Notes under the pieces: generated by a model
What the model was told of the DNA's origin: nothing
Database searches by the model: none
What the model saw: only the letters and a program-made list of their open reading frames with translations
Source of the DNA: Ischnura elegans
Taxonomy: Eukaryota > Arthropoda > Insecta > Odonata > Coenagrionidae
NCBI RefSeq assembly: GCF_921293095.1
Contig: NC_060252.1
Location: forward strand, 7,378,001-7,442,000
Reading direction: 5' to 3'
DNA: 64,000 nt
Shown here: positions 43,920 to 55,553 of the stretch, one piece after another
Layout: each line of letters begins with the position of its first letter
Position numbering within the stretch: the first letter of the stretch is position 1
Translations under genes and position numbers: made by a program

Positions 43920-45068
43920 CAAGATATAATTGGGCAATATTAAAAAATTTCCTGGAAATCATTACAGTGAGCTGAGTGTGTTATTTATATAACTTTTTTT
44001 TACGACTTTCTTGGACTTCATGGGCATTACTAAAAATTGACAGCAAATATATACCATTCTGCATTTAATATATGTACTATTATATGAATTGAAAAACAAT
44101 AATGAAATTATAAAAATCAGTACGATTAAATTTTAAAAAGAAGATACAGAAGTTACAAATATGGCATCCATATTAAGGACACCACGCCTATCCAGGAGGA
44201 TGTATTTTAATAATTTCATGTAGGATGTAATTTAATAATTAAGTCTTTTTATACGAAAGAAATAATGTAAGTTGATTCCCAAAATCTTGCAAGGAGCCAG
44301 AGGTCAAAGTATCACTTCAGAAACATAACAGCCGAAAAAAATGAAAAATATTTACTGATTTTTCCGACACCATTGGCTTAATAAATATTTAATTGCAAGG
44401 AAAAACGCGTCACCGGAAATTAAGTATCCAAAATTAAACAAAAAGAGTATGAATCATTATAACATTATTGTTGCGACTTTTTTGAAATATGTCACTTATA
44501 ACTACTCATTAAATTAACGGAAAAATTCAGAAAGAAAGAAAATATGACCGGAATCTCATGTTTCCCTCAGGTCGGGTCTCCGAGGAAGTAATTATTTGAG
44601 CGCGCATGACGGTTGTTGAATTACCAAAAGCAAGGCCAATATGGAAACCTCGACATCCACATTACTATTGAAAAATTTAACAGCAAAGTAAATATTTATG
44701 ATAGATTCACGAAAATCCCCATAACTGTCCTTCATTCGAATTATTATATTTAATGGAAATGAAGTTTCAAATCGAAATATATGAAAGCAAACGCTATCGT
44801 CGTCGTCAACCAATCAATGCCTTGAGATTCAGCGCGGGATTAGAGTTTTGTGAGTGTTGCAAAAAAAGCGCGAGATCTTAATTTTGGGTGCGGTTTAATT
44901 AAATATTTTCGCGTTGGAAAATTGAAAATACTTATTTATTTTCTCATGCAATCATTACTTTTATCATCGAGTGTCCTGAATGTAAAAATTATAGTGTACT
45001 TATGTGATCACTAAATAATGCTTCTTAACTGAACCCAAAACTTAGAAGAGGAATGAATGAAATCTTAC
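43920..45068. other. No gene recognised
   Basis: AT-rich presumed intron. The frame 44592-44813 is unsupported. Confidence 0.45.
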
Positions 45069-45166
45069 CGTCTGCCTGCGGCAACGAGCTGTATTCTTTC
45101 GATCTCATTGCACGTGCTTTCATCGAGGCCTCGAATGTCAACTCCCACAATACGATCCAACGAACT
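45069..45166 (-). CDS. Possible exon A of an unidentified minus-strand gene
   Basis: 98 bp between an acceptor (TTTTTTTCCATTGCAG) at 45167 and a donor (CG/GTAAGA) at 45069/45068. Two frames are open. One encodes SSLDRIVGVDIRGLDESTCN and EIERIQLVAAG; the other encodes VRWIVLWELTFEASMKARAM. The second would join in phase to exon B and give a stop 23 codons later. Neither product is recognised. The segment is GC-richer than the adjoining DNA, as an exon would be. Confidence 0.4.
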
Positions 45167-46069
45167 CTGCAATGGAAAAAAACGAACACTCATAAAGAGG
45201 CAAAGCAATGTCCTAGAAAATCGGCTTAATGGCCGAACCAATGAATAAATTTTCTTAAGGCGCATGGACGTTACAGAGTGAATAGGCTCACCTTTTAATA
45301 AGCTTTAAAAACTTCGAGTGAAAAATAAAATTTCCCGTATTGCAGAGAAAATTAAAGTAATATTCAATTAATTAATAATACTTATTATAATAAAGTAATT
45401 CCAATTAAATGGAACTATATCTTCGTTTAAATACAAAAAATTAAGGATTGAATATGAAGTGGATAACCTTTCACAGGACAAACAATCGTTAAATAATTCT
45501 GATTCAGAATGAACAATTATGATGAAAAATAAAATTTGTAATGAATAAACAGATAATTAGAAACTAATTATAAATAAAAGTTATTCGGACTGCTTTATAA
45601 TGTGAAAATATTTTGCGGAGACTGTTAAGGGAGGTGATATTTTGACTCGAAAATATTTGTAAAGAAAAGACGTTGATGTGTAATTATGAGTCATCCAGAA
45701 AAATGTTGGCACAAAAAGAATATTTTGCCCATTGCAATGTTTTTTCATAACTTTTCAATTCAATTCAAAGTTAATAGGCCAATGAAATATCACTTCCAGT
45801 TACTAAGTACCAAATAATATTTGCAAACTATGTAGTCAAATTGAGGATGATATTAAGTTTATTTGTTAATTTTGATGGCATTATGGGCAAATTAGAATTT
45901 CAGTATAAGCGTGAGCACAATTGAGTTCCGTTAATGAATGCAAAATTGAACATTCTCAAACAACTCGTTAATTTAAAAATTTGTGCGGGAAAAATGAACC
46001 AAATTTGAATGAATATTATGAGATCATACCGCTCCTTATCTGCTGCAATTCATGTAGAGCCGTAAGAAG

Positions 46070-47620
46070 CCGGCTCGGTAAGGTGCCTCATCCTATCTTC
46101 TTCCAAGTGTCTTCTTTCTCCTTGTCCATAATGTCCAGCGATGACTCGCGCCTAAGGAGAGAGCGGGTTAGTGCATACACAAATAAATAACCCTTCCGAG
46201 GATTTGCACCACTCCAAAGCAGCACACAAGAACGTGACAATGGCATCGATAGGAAATAATAAATTTCCTACCTAGCCACAGCCACATTCCTGCATGACGC
46301 AATGGAATCCGCAATGCAAAACCACGGCACAAAGAAACTAAAACTAACGCACGGAAAAAACGCCTAGCCTTACGCAAATTTGTATTCGTTGGCCGGAAGG
46401 GCCCAAAACTAAGCCGCAAATATCGCACACGTCTTCTTACGATGCTCCTCTTCTTTCTTCTGTGAATACTTGCGTCTTCAATCTCCTCTTCTTCGTACAG
46501 TCTTCACTCCTCCTTTCTTGAAGTCCAGCGATGGCTTGAATCTGTGAAGAGGTAAGATTAGTGCATGCACAAACAAAAATATAAATAACACTAACATGCA
46601 AGCCCTAACGCGACGCAACGGAAAAATACTCGCAGCACACGTAAATATAAATAATCCCACGCAGAAAAATATCACACGAAATCACACGATAGATAAAAAA
46701 AGCACACGCAATCGGATTCTTGCCGTTCTTCGAGCTCAATTTGATGTCTTCAATCTTCATGGCTGGAAGGGAAAGAGTTACAGACATGTTACAATTTAGT
46801 ACAGAAAAACGCTCAGTTCAGGCGAGGGATTATCAATGTCCACTCATTCCCGATGTGCACAGACATATTATCTTCCCTCTTCATTCTTCGAGGCCCCCTG
46901 CGATGTCTTCGATCTTCGGGGCCTCAGCTACGTCTTCTTTCTTCATTCTTCACTCCTGCGATAAATGGTGTTAGTACAAAACCCACCCAAATACCATAAA
47001 AAAAGTACAAACACAAAAATACCCACATGGATTTCCTGCCTAAGAATGCATTCTTTGTTTCCTAGGACCGGTCTCGTTCGTAGTAAATAACTTTAAAGTG
47101 CACTTTCTGGTACCTTTGTTTCAGCGCTGTTTCCAAACCTTTTTAAACTGGCTCCATCGAGCCGTTACCTTTCGTGTACTGTTGTTACCTAGAGCTCGTG
47201 CTTTGATAATCGAGGGTGAATTCACTTTCCACCAGGAGTCTCTCATAACTCCAGTTGTGTGGTTCAGGTCCGCCCTAATTTACCATTTCACGTTCAATAT
47301 AACCTGATGTAAACCTGATGAAAACCTGATACGGCAATGCACAGTGTCCGAGGAAAACTGTACTCTTCCAAGCCTTCAACTTAAGTCGATGAATGGTGTT
47401 CTAATTCTTCAATATTCATCCTGAAATTGAAAAAGCAAAAATGTGGATTAAAATTCGAGTCAAATCTCTCCAAATAACATAAAAGGAATAAGCATTGGAT
47501 GTCCCGCGAGGCCATCGTCGTCTTCTCTTCTTCATTCTTCCTGCTCCACCTTTCATTCTTCCCCTCACTTCCGGGGACGGCTTGCACCTAAGGAGAGAGC
47601 AAAAAATTAAATTAAATTCG
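46070..47620 (-). repeat. Exon-like purine-rich repeats behind splice-acceptor-like sites
   Basis: On the minus strand, five segments each start after a pyrimidine-rich AG: CTCTCTCCTTAG near 47588 and 46156, TACCTCTTCACAG near 46541, TTTATCGCAG near 46958 and CTTTCCCTTCCAG near 46760. They continue with related GAAGAA-rich words (GGAAGAATGAAGAAGAGAAG, AAGATTGAAGACATC, TCGCTGGACTTCAAGAAAGG). Two units share the downstream GTGCATACACAAA/GTGCATGCACAAA. It may be a duplicated non-coding exon or a small repeat family. No coherent protein is seen. Confidence 0.35.
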
Positions 47621-49283
47621 GGGGTTAGATTATTAAATATAGGTCACTCCACCCTAATTCAACAAGGTTTTGCCCCTAAGAGACTCAGATTTTGATATCC
47701 GTATAGGTCTACATCAGCCTCAAACTAAATACCCTGAGATCTTTTTTTTAAACGTGGTTTTAATGCGTTAAGGAATTTTTTTTCCAAAAAATTGCCTTAT
47801 ATCATATAAATCATTGTCGTAGAGCCATTATTTATTGCTTATTTTACGGTTACGTCCTTTCGGAAGTCACTCTGAGTAAAATATTTATAAAGTGCACTTC
47901 CCTATTATTGTTATATTTAAATATTTAAAACATTGTTAATCAACTTTTCTCAAATAATCCCTCTCAGAATTGGCCCAGGAATTTATTCTTTAGAATGTAG
48001 GCTCATTCATTACCTTAGAATTACAAAAATTAAATTTTAATCAACTCCTGAATGACATTTTTTGAAAATATTTAAACGTTTACTTTTTCTCCCGTGCGGC
48101 TTTCCGTTTACTTTTAATACCAGTCTATGGACGTGTACTCATAGACTGGTAGTCTATATCATGGTAGTATGACCTACAGCTTCAACTATTAACTATCAAC
48201 CATGAATTCATCAAAATCTGAGACCCTAAGGGACAAGCTTTTTTGGAATGGAGATGGAATGACTCAAACTATTACACCAGTCTGTCTTTAAAAATCGTGG
48301 AAATGGATGCTAAAACAAAGGCTGCTTATTCAAAAAGAAGGACACCCAAAAAATCTCTAGAAATTCACATATTTGTGCAATGACTTTTAAACAACAGGCT
48401 ATTTTTTAGAGAGCTTGCTAAAATGATATTGAATAGGGTAGGTATATTAAAATCTCTCGTAAACAGATTAAATAATTGTAATTCAATGTGTAATTTTTTT
48501 TATCCACTTGATTTTATCAGTGAAAGATTTGTATAAATATGTAAACTGACTTAGAAATATATAACTTTAATTATTATAATGGCAACACTAGAGAATTCGT
48601 AGAATTAGCAGTATCAAAGAAATACATAGCAAACAAACATTTTGGGAAATATGACATCGTATCAACTATTTTGTTTTAAAAAATACGCAGACAACAAAAT
48701 CTAAATATATAATTCAAAAAATTGAAGTTATCGACCACACGATGTTAGCATATTTCAAGTTTCAGCAAGATTCTTTAACTATATTGGATTTGAACAAATT
48801 GGAATTCAAAGATGCTTTGTGCCACCGAGATCACGATTTAACTTTATCTTGTTTATTTTGGATACGTTTATTTAGGATAAATTTGTACGGAAGCTCATTT
48901 TTAATCAATAATCTAGAGTAAATATTTATATAAACATTTCCTCTTTCTTCACATAAATCGTTGAAATTGATACGGGAAACAAAGGAGGCAGTCAAATAAA
49001 CCTTATTTCTATATTTCACGGGTCATCTTAGTGGTAAAATGAAAAATCAATAACTTAAAACCATGACTCCTTACTATTCGTTATTATCGCGACAGAATTG
49101 AATGCCAATTTTCAGTGTAAATACGTTAATCTAACCTCCATTCGTTAGATTTATTAAAAAACAATGTTTTATCATTTTTTATGAAAAAAATTACGTGATA
49201 CTTGCAAGGACCACTTGGCCCCCTACATGAGATAGGGTGACAATCGGCTTGACCCCCTAGCCCCTTCTAAATGCCACATCTAA
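47621..49283. other. No gene recognised
   Basis: AT-rich. GTGCACTTCCCTATT at about 47893-47907 repeats the terminus of the 6638-9175 element without a recognisable partner end. A short inverted pair, CCAGTCTATGGAC/CATAGACTGG, lies at 48120-48150. Confidence 0.5.
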
Positions 49284-50079
49284 TTAACCCTTTCGCTACT
49301 AACAATGTACACATTCGCCCGGACGGTTTTTGACACGGAAGACGAAAGCAGCAAATTTTCGGTTCATATTTTGTTACGCAGGCGAACGAATGGCGCAAAT
49401 ATCCGTCTTGTTGCCTTTTATGCCGGTCGCATAGGCGGTACCCTCGAAATCTAGGAACAGGTACCTGGACACCTCGTCTTCTATTACCCCTTTTTGTGGT
49501 GAGGGATAGCGATAATTCAGCCAGTTTTTGAAATAAGCATTGTTCCTTTCTCAAAAAAATATAAACTAATAATTGAATTCTTTGTCATTTAAGGAGCGTT
49601 TACAACTTTTAAATGTAATTTTACCATAAATATTAACTTATATCTCGATTTCAACATAAACATCAACATAGAAATTGTTGATGAATTAAATCAGTTAATT
49701 AGGACGGTATAGCTCCGTTCAAAAGTTGACAATGCACAGAAAAAACCGAGTAATTGAATTCGAAGTCTGCAACATACGGGCAAAAAACAATTATCCATGT
49801 AGCTATTTCACAAAAACTGGTCATGAGTTGACCCGGAACCAATTCCGCTGCCAGGGATATCAACCCGGAAAGGAGGAAGACCAACTATACTTCGAGTCCG
49901 AGATAATGCGGCGTCCCCGCTAGGAAAAGTCGAAAAAGGCTGGCGCTGAGAGAGTGTGATTATCCGTGAGACCCTTCTTAACCAATGTCCAGCAAAAATG
50001 GTCCGTACAGAGGGGACGGAAGAGACCCTTGGGGCTCAGCCATGGTAAGGAAACAGCACCACTGTGTCGAAAGGGTTAA
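49284..50079. mobile_element. Second non-autonomous piggyBac-like element
   Basis: TTAA at 49284-49287 and 50076-50079 borders inverted ends CCCTTTCGCTAC (left) and CCCTTTCGACAC (inverted right). It is 796 bp including both TTAA. The frames inside (49267-49554 minus, 49726-49923 plus) do not show transposase motifs. Only 8 terminal bases match exactly, so the call is moderate. Confidence 0.55.
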
Positions 50080-50784
50080 CGGATACCCCCAAAGATGTAA
50101 TATTCGTAAGAACTGGCTTGTATGATACAGAGTAAAAATATAGTTGACAGACGAAAGAGGTATATTTTGCTTGAATGTTGAAAAAAATAAGGAAATAAAA
50201 TCCTTTCAGAAAATAAGGAAGGTGGAGTATTATTTTACATTATCGTCCGAAAAATATGGCTCTGTTGTGCCTACAAGTCAAGGTGAAAATGAAGGGTCTA
50301 TCGATTTATAATGAGAGGAACTTTGAGAATAATATAATTATAATGTTCGGTTCTCTTATTTTTCACCTGTATAAAGGCTTTAGTATCGAGTACGGACACG
50401 TAAAAGATAAGCGTGAAAACTCCATCTGCGAAAAAATTATGAAATTGAAAGTATGAAATGCTAAAGATCAAATAAATATATTATAATTTTTCAAACGTTT
50501 CAACTTCAGTGGTGAAGTACACGAATAAAAAATAATAAAAAGCACGGTCTTATCCTGTAACTCATGTCATAAATGATTAGCCTCATTCACTGAATTGGAT
50601 CACGTACTAGCTTTCTGTACGCGAGATACTATTTCTACACTCAATCAGCTTCTTTGCTTATTTATGCTTCATGTGACATTTTTTTCGATGCCCTTTGAAG
50701 GTTTAGTTAAATTAGCGCCAACGAGAGTGAGACATGTATCCCGATGGCAAATGCTAACTCAGCATAATATCCGGCTAGCATTGT

Positions 50785-50936
50785 GCGAAAAATCCAAGGA
50801 GAAAAAAATCTTTCGCCAGGATTCGAACCCGGATCCCCCCGAATAATATTTTTCTCAGTGGATTTTATCACAATTTGTGTATTGTGAGTGACTCTCGTAA
50901 AGCTACCACCGTGGCTAGTCCCGGTATACTTATAAA
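50785..50936 (-). mobile_element. Second foldback copy of the SINE family
   Basis: The centre, read on the minus strand, holds GGATCCGGGTTCGAATCCTG with an intact B box. The minus-strand body follows (GATTTTTTTCTCC, GGATTTTTCGCACAATG). On the opposite side the same body runs in the other direction on the plus strand (TTTTTCTCAGTGGATTTT to GTGGCTAGTCCCGGTATACT). The A-box half of the tRNA head is deleted. It has the same inverted-arm architecture as the copy at 10694-11024. No target duplication was found. Confidence 0.75.
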
Positions 50937-51867
50937 AAAAGAAACACTTATCCAGCCAGCAAACTGAAAAGGTGCTTGGCAGGGTTGGCTTATCACAAGC
51001 ATGTAAGCTACCTTCCATAAATTTTTACGAAACATAATAGTAATGGAAGAGGAGTTTGGTCCGTGATTTCAAATGAAACTATCGTTGAGCATGTAATTTA
51101 CTGCGTTCCTTGGGTCCTAACTTACTTCTTGGCAAGATTTATCGCTCACGGCCACTATAGAATTAATCTGAATTTATGCATTGGCGGTATACAAAGAACT
51201 CTAATCAATTTTTAATGGGGCAATGTTCCAACAAATATTCCAGTAATTTTCCTAGTTATTATTGGGTTAGTAATGAAATTATTCGAATGATAGAGATTAA
51301 TATTAGTGTATCATCTTCAAACTAAGGAGCCTCTTTTCATTTTTTCCATAAAAACCAGCACCAACTAATATTTCAGTTTTCTACGGACAAATAATGATTG
51401 AAAAGCTAATTTTAATCAAACAGAATCACTACTACTATGTAGTTTTCCTATGATTGTTCTCAGTGCATAGTATGCGACGTTATTTTACTCAACTTTTTTC
51501 TCTTCGGCAACCATTATTATCTTCTGTATTGTAAAAATTCTTTAGAACTAATATCATCTAATTCGGACACCGCAAAGTTAAAGATAAATATTTCTGACTC
51601 TCGACAAGACGGCAGGTGAAAATTTCTAACGCAATGAAAAAGGAAGATTACATGCGTTCATGTCAGCGTAAAGAAAAGTGTTAACTTGAAAGCACACCAT
51701 ACATTTATGAGCGCATTTGTAAAAATTTATGCAATAACGCATTTTATCATTAATTAATCTTTACTCATCATCTGGGCGTTATTTAGACGGTGCGTTAGCC
51801 TTTTACAGAAGTAATCCACAACATAATTTAAATTATTTAAAAATTATTTTGAACTCCTAAATCTACA
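50937..51867. other. No gene recognised
   Basis: AT-rich, no element boundaries seen. Confidence 0.5.
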
Positions 51868-53340
51868 TCTACATGCTTACCAGCAAGCCGCCTCAATAGG
51901 CGTGTGGCAGGGGGTGTTAGGTCTCCTGCCGTTGAGAAATAAAAAGGATACGCTCTAACGAAATTACGCCCAGCATTTAGCAAAGTCCTTTATTGTCGAC
52001 GGGGGAAAAACTAATGCCCATACCTATCCGTTCGGAAAAATATCTCTCTCAATTTATCGTTTCTGTCAGACCTGGAAATGTGGTGGGGCTCTGATATCAT
52101 CTTCTCCGTTTTCGCTTCGAAAGATATCCATTGTCAATTGCTGAAGCATTCCAAGTCTAACGCGCAGCCTCCGAATCTACAGCGGTTCCCAACCTAATTC
52201 GTTTAACATCTGTGTAACACTTTCTGTACGCCCGAAGCGGGTTTATTACTAATCGTGCAGCTTTCCTTTGTATTTTATTAATATCACGAATTAAGTATTT
52301 CTGCACCGGATCCCATACGCTCGCTGCATATTCAAGGTGTGGCCTGACGAGTGCGAAATAGCACCTCTCTTTTGCTTTCTCATCCGAAAATCCACCCACT
52401 AAACGCTTGACGAATCTCAGCTTCCTCAGGGCTGCGACAAAAATATTTCTTAAGGCCTGTTTACAAGGCACATTAACACGTACAGGTCTAAATGAATGAA
52501 CGCGAGAATAAACGCCAAAATGCACCGTGTAACCACCCAACTTGTGCGAATGCATGCACAGAAAATAGAACGTGTTCTAATTTGGTTCATGCATTCATAC
52601 GTGTTCCGTTCCGATCCACAAAAATCATTCATGGAAACAGACATAACTCGTACGTGTTAATGTATCGTGTAATCAGGCCATTATATGCGTTTCCCAAGAT
52701 AGGGTCGAGGTTATGGTTACTCCCAGATACCTTACTTCATCTGTCGCCATAATGCTTAAAACATCCACAGAAAATACATGGAGATAGTAGGGCGACCCGA
52801 GCAAAAAATTGCGTGTCGTGCATTTGATCAGATTAAATTCGAGTCCCCACTCTTGGCTCCACACATGGGCGTTGTTTAAATTCGATTATAGAATTTCATT
52901 GTCAGAGTGATCACTAATTTCGCGATAGATGACGGCGTCGTTATCAAATAAGCGTATATTTACTGCTAATGCTAGGGCATAGGTCATTTATGTATATGCC
53001 TAAAGAACAAAATAGGGCCCACTACGCTTCCTTGAGGGGCACCTTATGTCACGTCAACTACATCAGAGCTAATTCCGTATTGAACTACTTGTTACTTACG
53101 ATTGCTCAGAAAGTCGCGTATCCAGTTTACCACTGTTTCATCTAATCCGCGTGACTTTAAATAGTATATGAATTAATTGTGAGGTACCGTGTCAAATGCT
53201 TTCTTAAAATTAAAGAATAAAGTGTAATAATGTCTTTTCGATTCGACAGATTGAAGGACTTCGTGAAGAATAAGAGCGAGTTGTGTTTCCGGAAGCTGTG
53301 TATATATAAAACATTTTCTCGGTAACAAGGTAAGAGGATG
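51868..53340 (-). pseudogene. LINE (family L-A) reverse transcriptase copy, decayed
   Basis: A non-LTR retrotransposon fragment, CR1/Jockey-like by motif wording. Read from 53340 downward, in shifting frames: FNFKKAFDTVPH, WIRDFLSNRK, GAPQGSVVGPILFF, a damaged catalytic FADD block (IRLFDNDAVIYREI), WSQEWGLEFNLIKC, YLGVTITSTLSW, and in 52157-52440 ERCYFALVRPHLEYAASVWD then KIQRKAARLV. Its 3' end at about 51868-51925 carries CACACGCCTATTGAGGCGG followed by a TAGATG-rich tail. Frameshifts and stops are numerous and the 5' part is missing. A MITE interrupts it at 52453-52680. Confidence 0.85.
52453..52680. mobile_element. 228-bp MITE inside the LINE
   Basis: Inverted ends: GGCCTGTTTACAAGGCACAT at the left, and the inverted right end GGCCTGATTACACGATACAT, both continuing with TAACACGTAC. 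It is flanked by TTA on both sides (52450-52452, 52681-52683). The sibling LINE copy (58217-58245) lacks this segment, which confirms an insertion. TTA duplication and GG-type ends suggest PIF/Harbinger, by inference. It is non-coding. Confidence 0.75.
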
Positions 53341-53858
53341 AATTAAATCGAAATCCCTCCATGAAGGGATTCAGAGCAAATTTTTGGCAGGTGGCTCCTC
53401 AAGTTTATTGAAGCCTCCTGAATCATCTAGTTATGACAATTATAATATTTCACACAAACATTTTATTTTCGCTTCACATGTTTTCTTGTGACGTGTATCC
53501 CTGCCTGTCCTTCCCGCATTTCATTTATAGTGAAAGGATTCCTAGAACCCCTTCCATATTACGATAGTATTACTTACATTAAACTAAGTCATCAACAATG
53601 TATTTACAACAGCGTATCAGCATTCCACGCCTACTTGAACACCATATAAAAACTGTTACAACTGTCATATAAAGCCTAAATAAGGTTTTAAAAAGGAGTA
53701 CTGACATCCGTATAAATAATCGGTTATAAACTAGGACTCAGAATCAGCTGTCAGCTCCGAGTTCTCAACGTGACTCAAGTTAACAGAAGAACAAACAGAC
53801 CGAAAACATTTTGCAGTACAAGACTTCGAAGCCTCTGATGAGCTCAGTTATACTCCTA
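53341..53858. other. No gene recognised
   Basis: AT-rich spacer between LINE and dispersed repeat. Confidence 0.5.
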
Positions 53859-54245
53859 GAACTTTTCCGTAACAGCCGCGCACAGTATAGATGTACTCGG
53901 CGACGGAGCCACGTAGTAGTAAGAGACAAACGGTGAGTCCAAATCTGAATCTAAAGATAGGCAAAACCTCGCCACGGAGCCCGAAAGAAAACACTGCGAC
54001 GACCCAACGTGAGTGTGGACGTGGGTTACCTCAGTACATTCCATCCGCTAATCTTAATTCTTATTGGGCTTATGCTAATGGAGTTTGACTCCAGCTTCGG
54101 TGGCTATGTCGCGTTAGGTTGCTTACGAGTGAGGGATGCAGGTCGCTCTATGTGCCAGCATCTCAAGTTTTCACCGACCCGGCACCATCAGTTAAGTAGG
54201 ACTACTGGGTGTTTACATACTTTGGAAAACGATAGCACAAACCAA
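53859..54245 (+). repeat. Dispersed repeat D, uninterrupted copy
   Basis: Aligns with 62221-62418 and then with 63738-63952, the two halves of a second copy split by a Penelope-like element. Shared words include CCGCGCACAGT, AAACGGTGAGTCCAAAT, ACATTCCATCCGCTAAT-like, TATGTGCCA and AGTTTTCACCGACCC. Class unknown. It has no coding capacity. Confidence 0.75.
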
Positions 54246-55219
54246 GGTGGAATGCAGAATTTATCATGCAATGTCGTGAAGAACCAGAAGTAATTTAAAA
54301 ACAGAGCATGTTTCAATTTTAAAATGACAGTAAGCCCGAATGAAGAATACATCACCGGAACCAATACGTAAAACGCCTTGTGCTTAGCGGAAATAAGGAG
54401 AATTGGAGCGAACAGGCAATAGGGAAACGTAGGAAGGCATATTTTAGGTTTTCTGCGCTCGCCGCGTGTCATGTAGTAGCAAACAAATCATGTCCGTAAA
54501 CCTCAACAACTACGTCTCCATTCACGCTGAAAATTAATGCAGGTTCCAATATCAATTGCGAAGAGCGTTGATCAACTGCTTCACATCGTAAATTGTCCCA
54601 TTATGAATTCCATAACCCACTGTCCTTGGAATTGGAAAAAAGATAGATGACGGCTGTCGTCAGAAAAAGATGGCAAGATAGAAAAAGGAACACTTTGAGT
54701 GAAGTGCTACATGGGAAAGGTAAAGAACGAAGAGAAAGAGAAGAAATACGTTGGTGTGAAAAGATTATATGACATTATTATTTAGAGATGGGACAAATCA
54801 ATTCTAGGATTTTTGACTTGTAGTGATGATTTTGCATGGATCATGAGCAGTGAAACCATATGTAGCTGCATAAAAAATAGTGGATTCACGACATAATAAT
54901 TTCAATATATTTCAATAATTTATAAATATTTTGTAAATTCTCTGCTAAGTATATACTACTATTATATAATTTTTGGCAATGAAACGCATTAAGATGGCTC
55001 TTTGAATGTGTCTTTCCAGGAAGAGAGAAATATGAAGCCTGCAGTTGTGATGAGTCTCTTAGAGGCAGCCTCTGAGATTGAATGTGCGTGATGGTGAAGC
55101 AAATGAGGGGCAGGTCTTGGTGAAAAGGGAGGTGCATCACGGAGTGGAACCCATAGCGGGAAAGGAGGCGGAAGGAATTCCCTGACCACATAATCTATAC
55201 TTCAGTTTGTGCAAGTTTG
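54246..55219. other. No gene recognised
   Basis: Short frames only. No repeat boundary was identified before the copia RT fragment. Confidence 0.5.
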
Positions 55220-55553
55220 GAGCCAGAGTCCTTATCTAAGCATTCGTCTACAAAAGAAAGGAACGAATGGGTGCAAGATATTCATGAAGAGTTGAATTCC
55301 CTAAAAGCAATTGATACTTGGCAACCCGTAGATTTACCACCAGGTAAGAAACCAAAATAAATGGCTATTTAATATAAAAAGTGACAGTGAGGGTAATGTG
55401 AGTAGGTACAAAGCAAGATTAGAAGTCAAAGGTTTTAAAAATAAATATGGTGTAGATTACTTTAATACTTTTTCCCCAGTTGTAAGTTACTCAACCTTGA
55501 GGGTACTTATTGCTGCATCAGCCCACTTTAGCTGCGATTGTGTTCAATTACTT
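55220..55553 (+). pseudogene. Copia RT N-terminal fragment, decayed
   Basis: Encodes EPESLSKHSSTKERNEWVQD then IHEELNSLKAIDTW and LPPGKKPK. After two stops and a frame change it reads SRYKARLEVKGFKNKYGVDY then FNTFSPVVSYSTLRVLIAAS. This is the start of the Ty1/copia RT (WxxAMxEEMxSL, LPxGKKxI, RYKARLVAKGF, DYxETFSPV, TLRxLLA). It breaks off at about 55553. It could come from the same family as the RNase H remnant at 36450-36790, but they do not overlap, so this cannot be tested. Confidence 0.85.
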
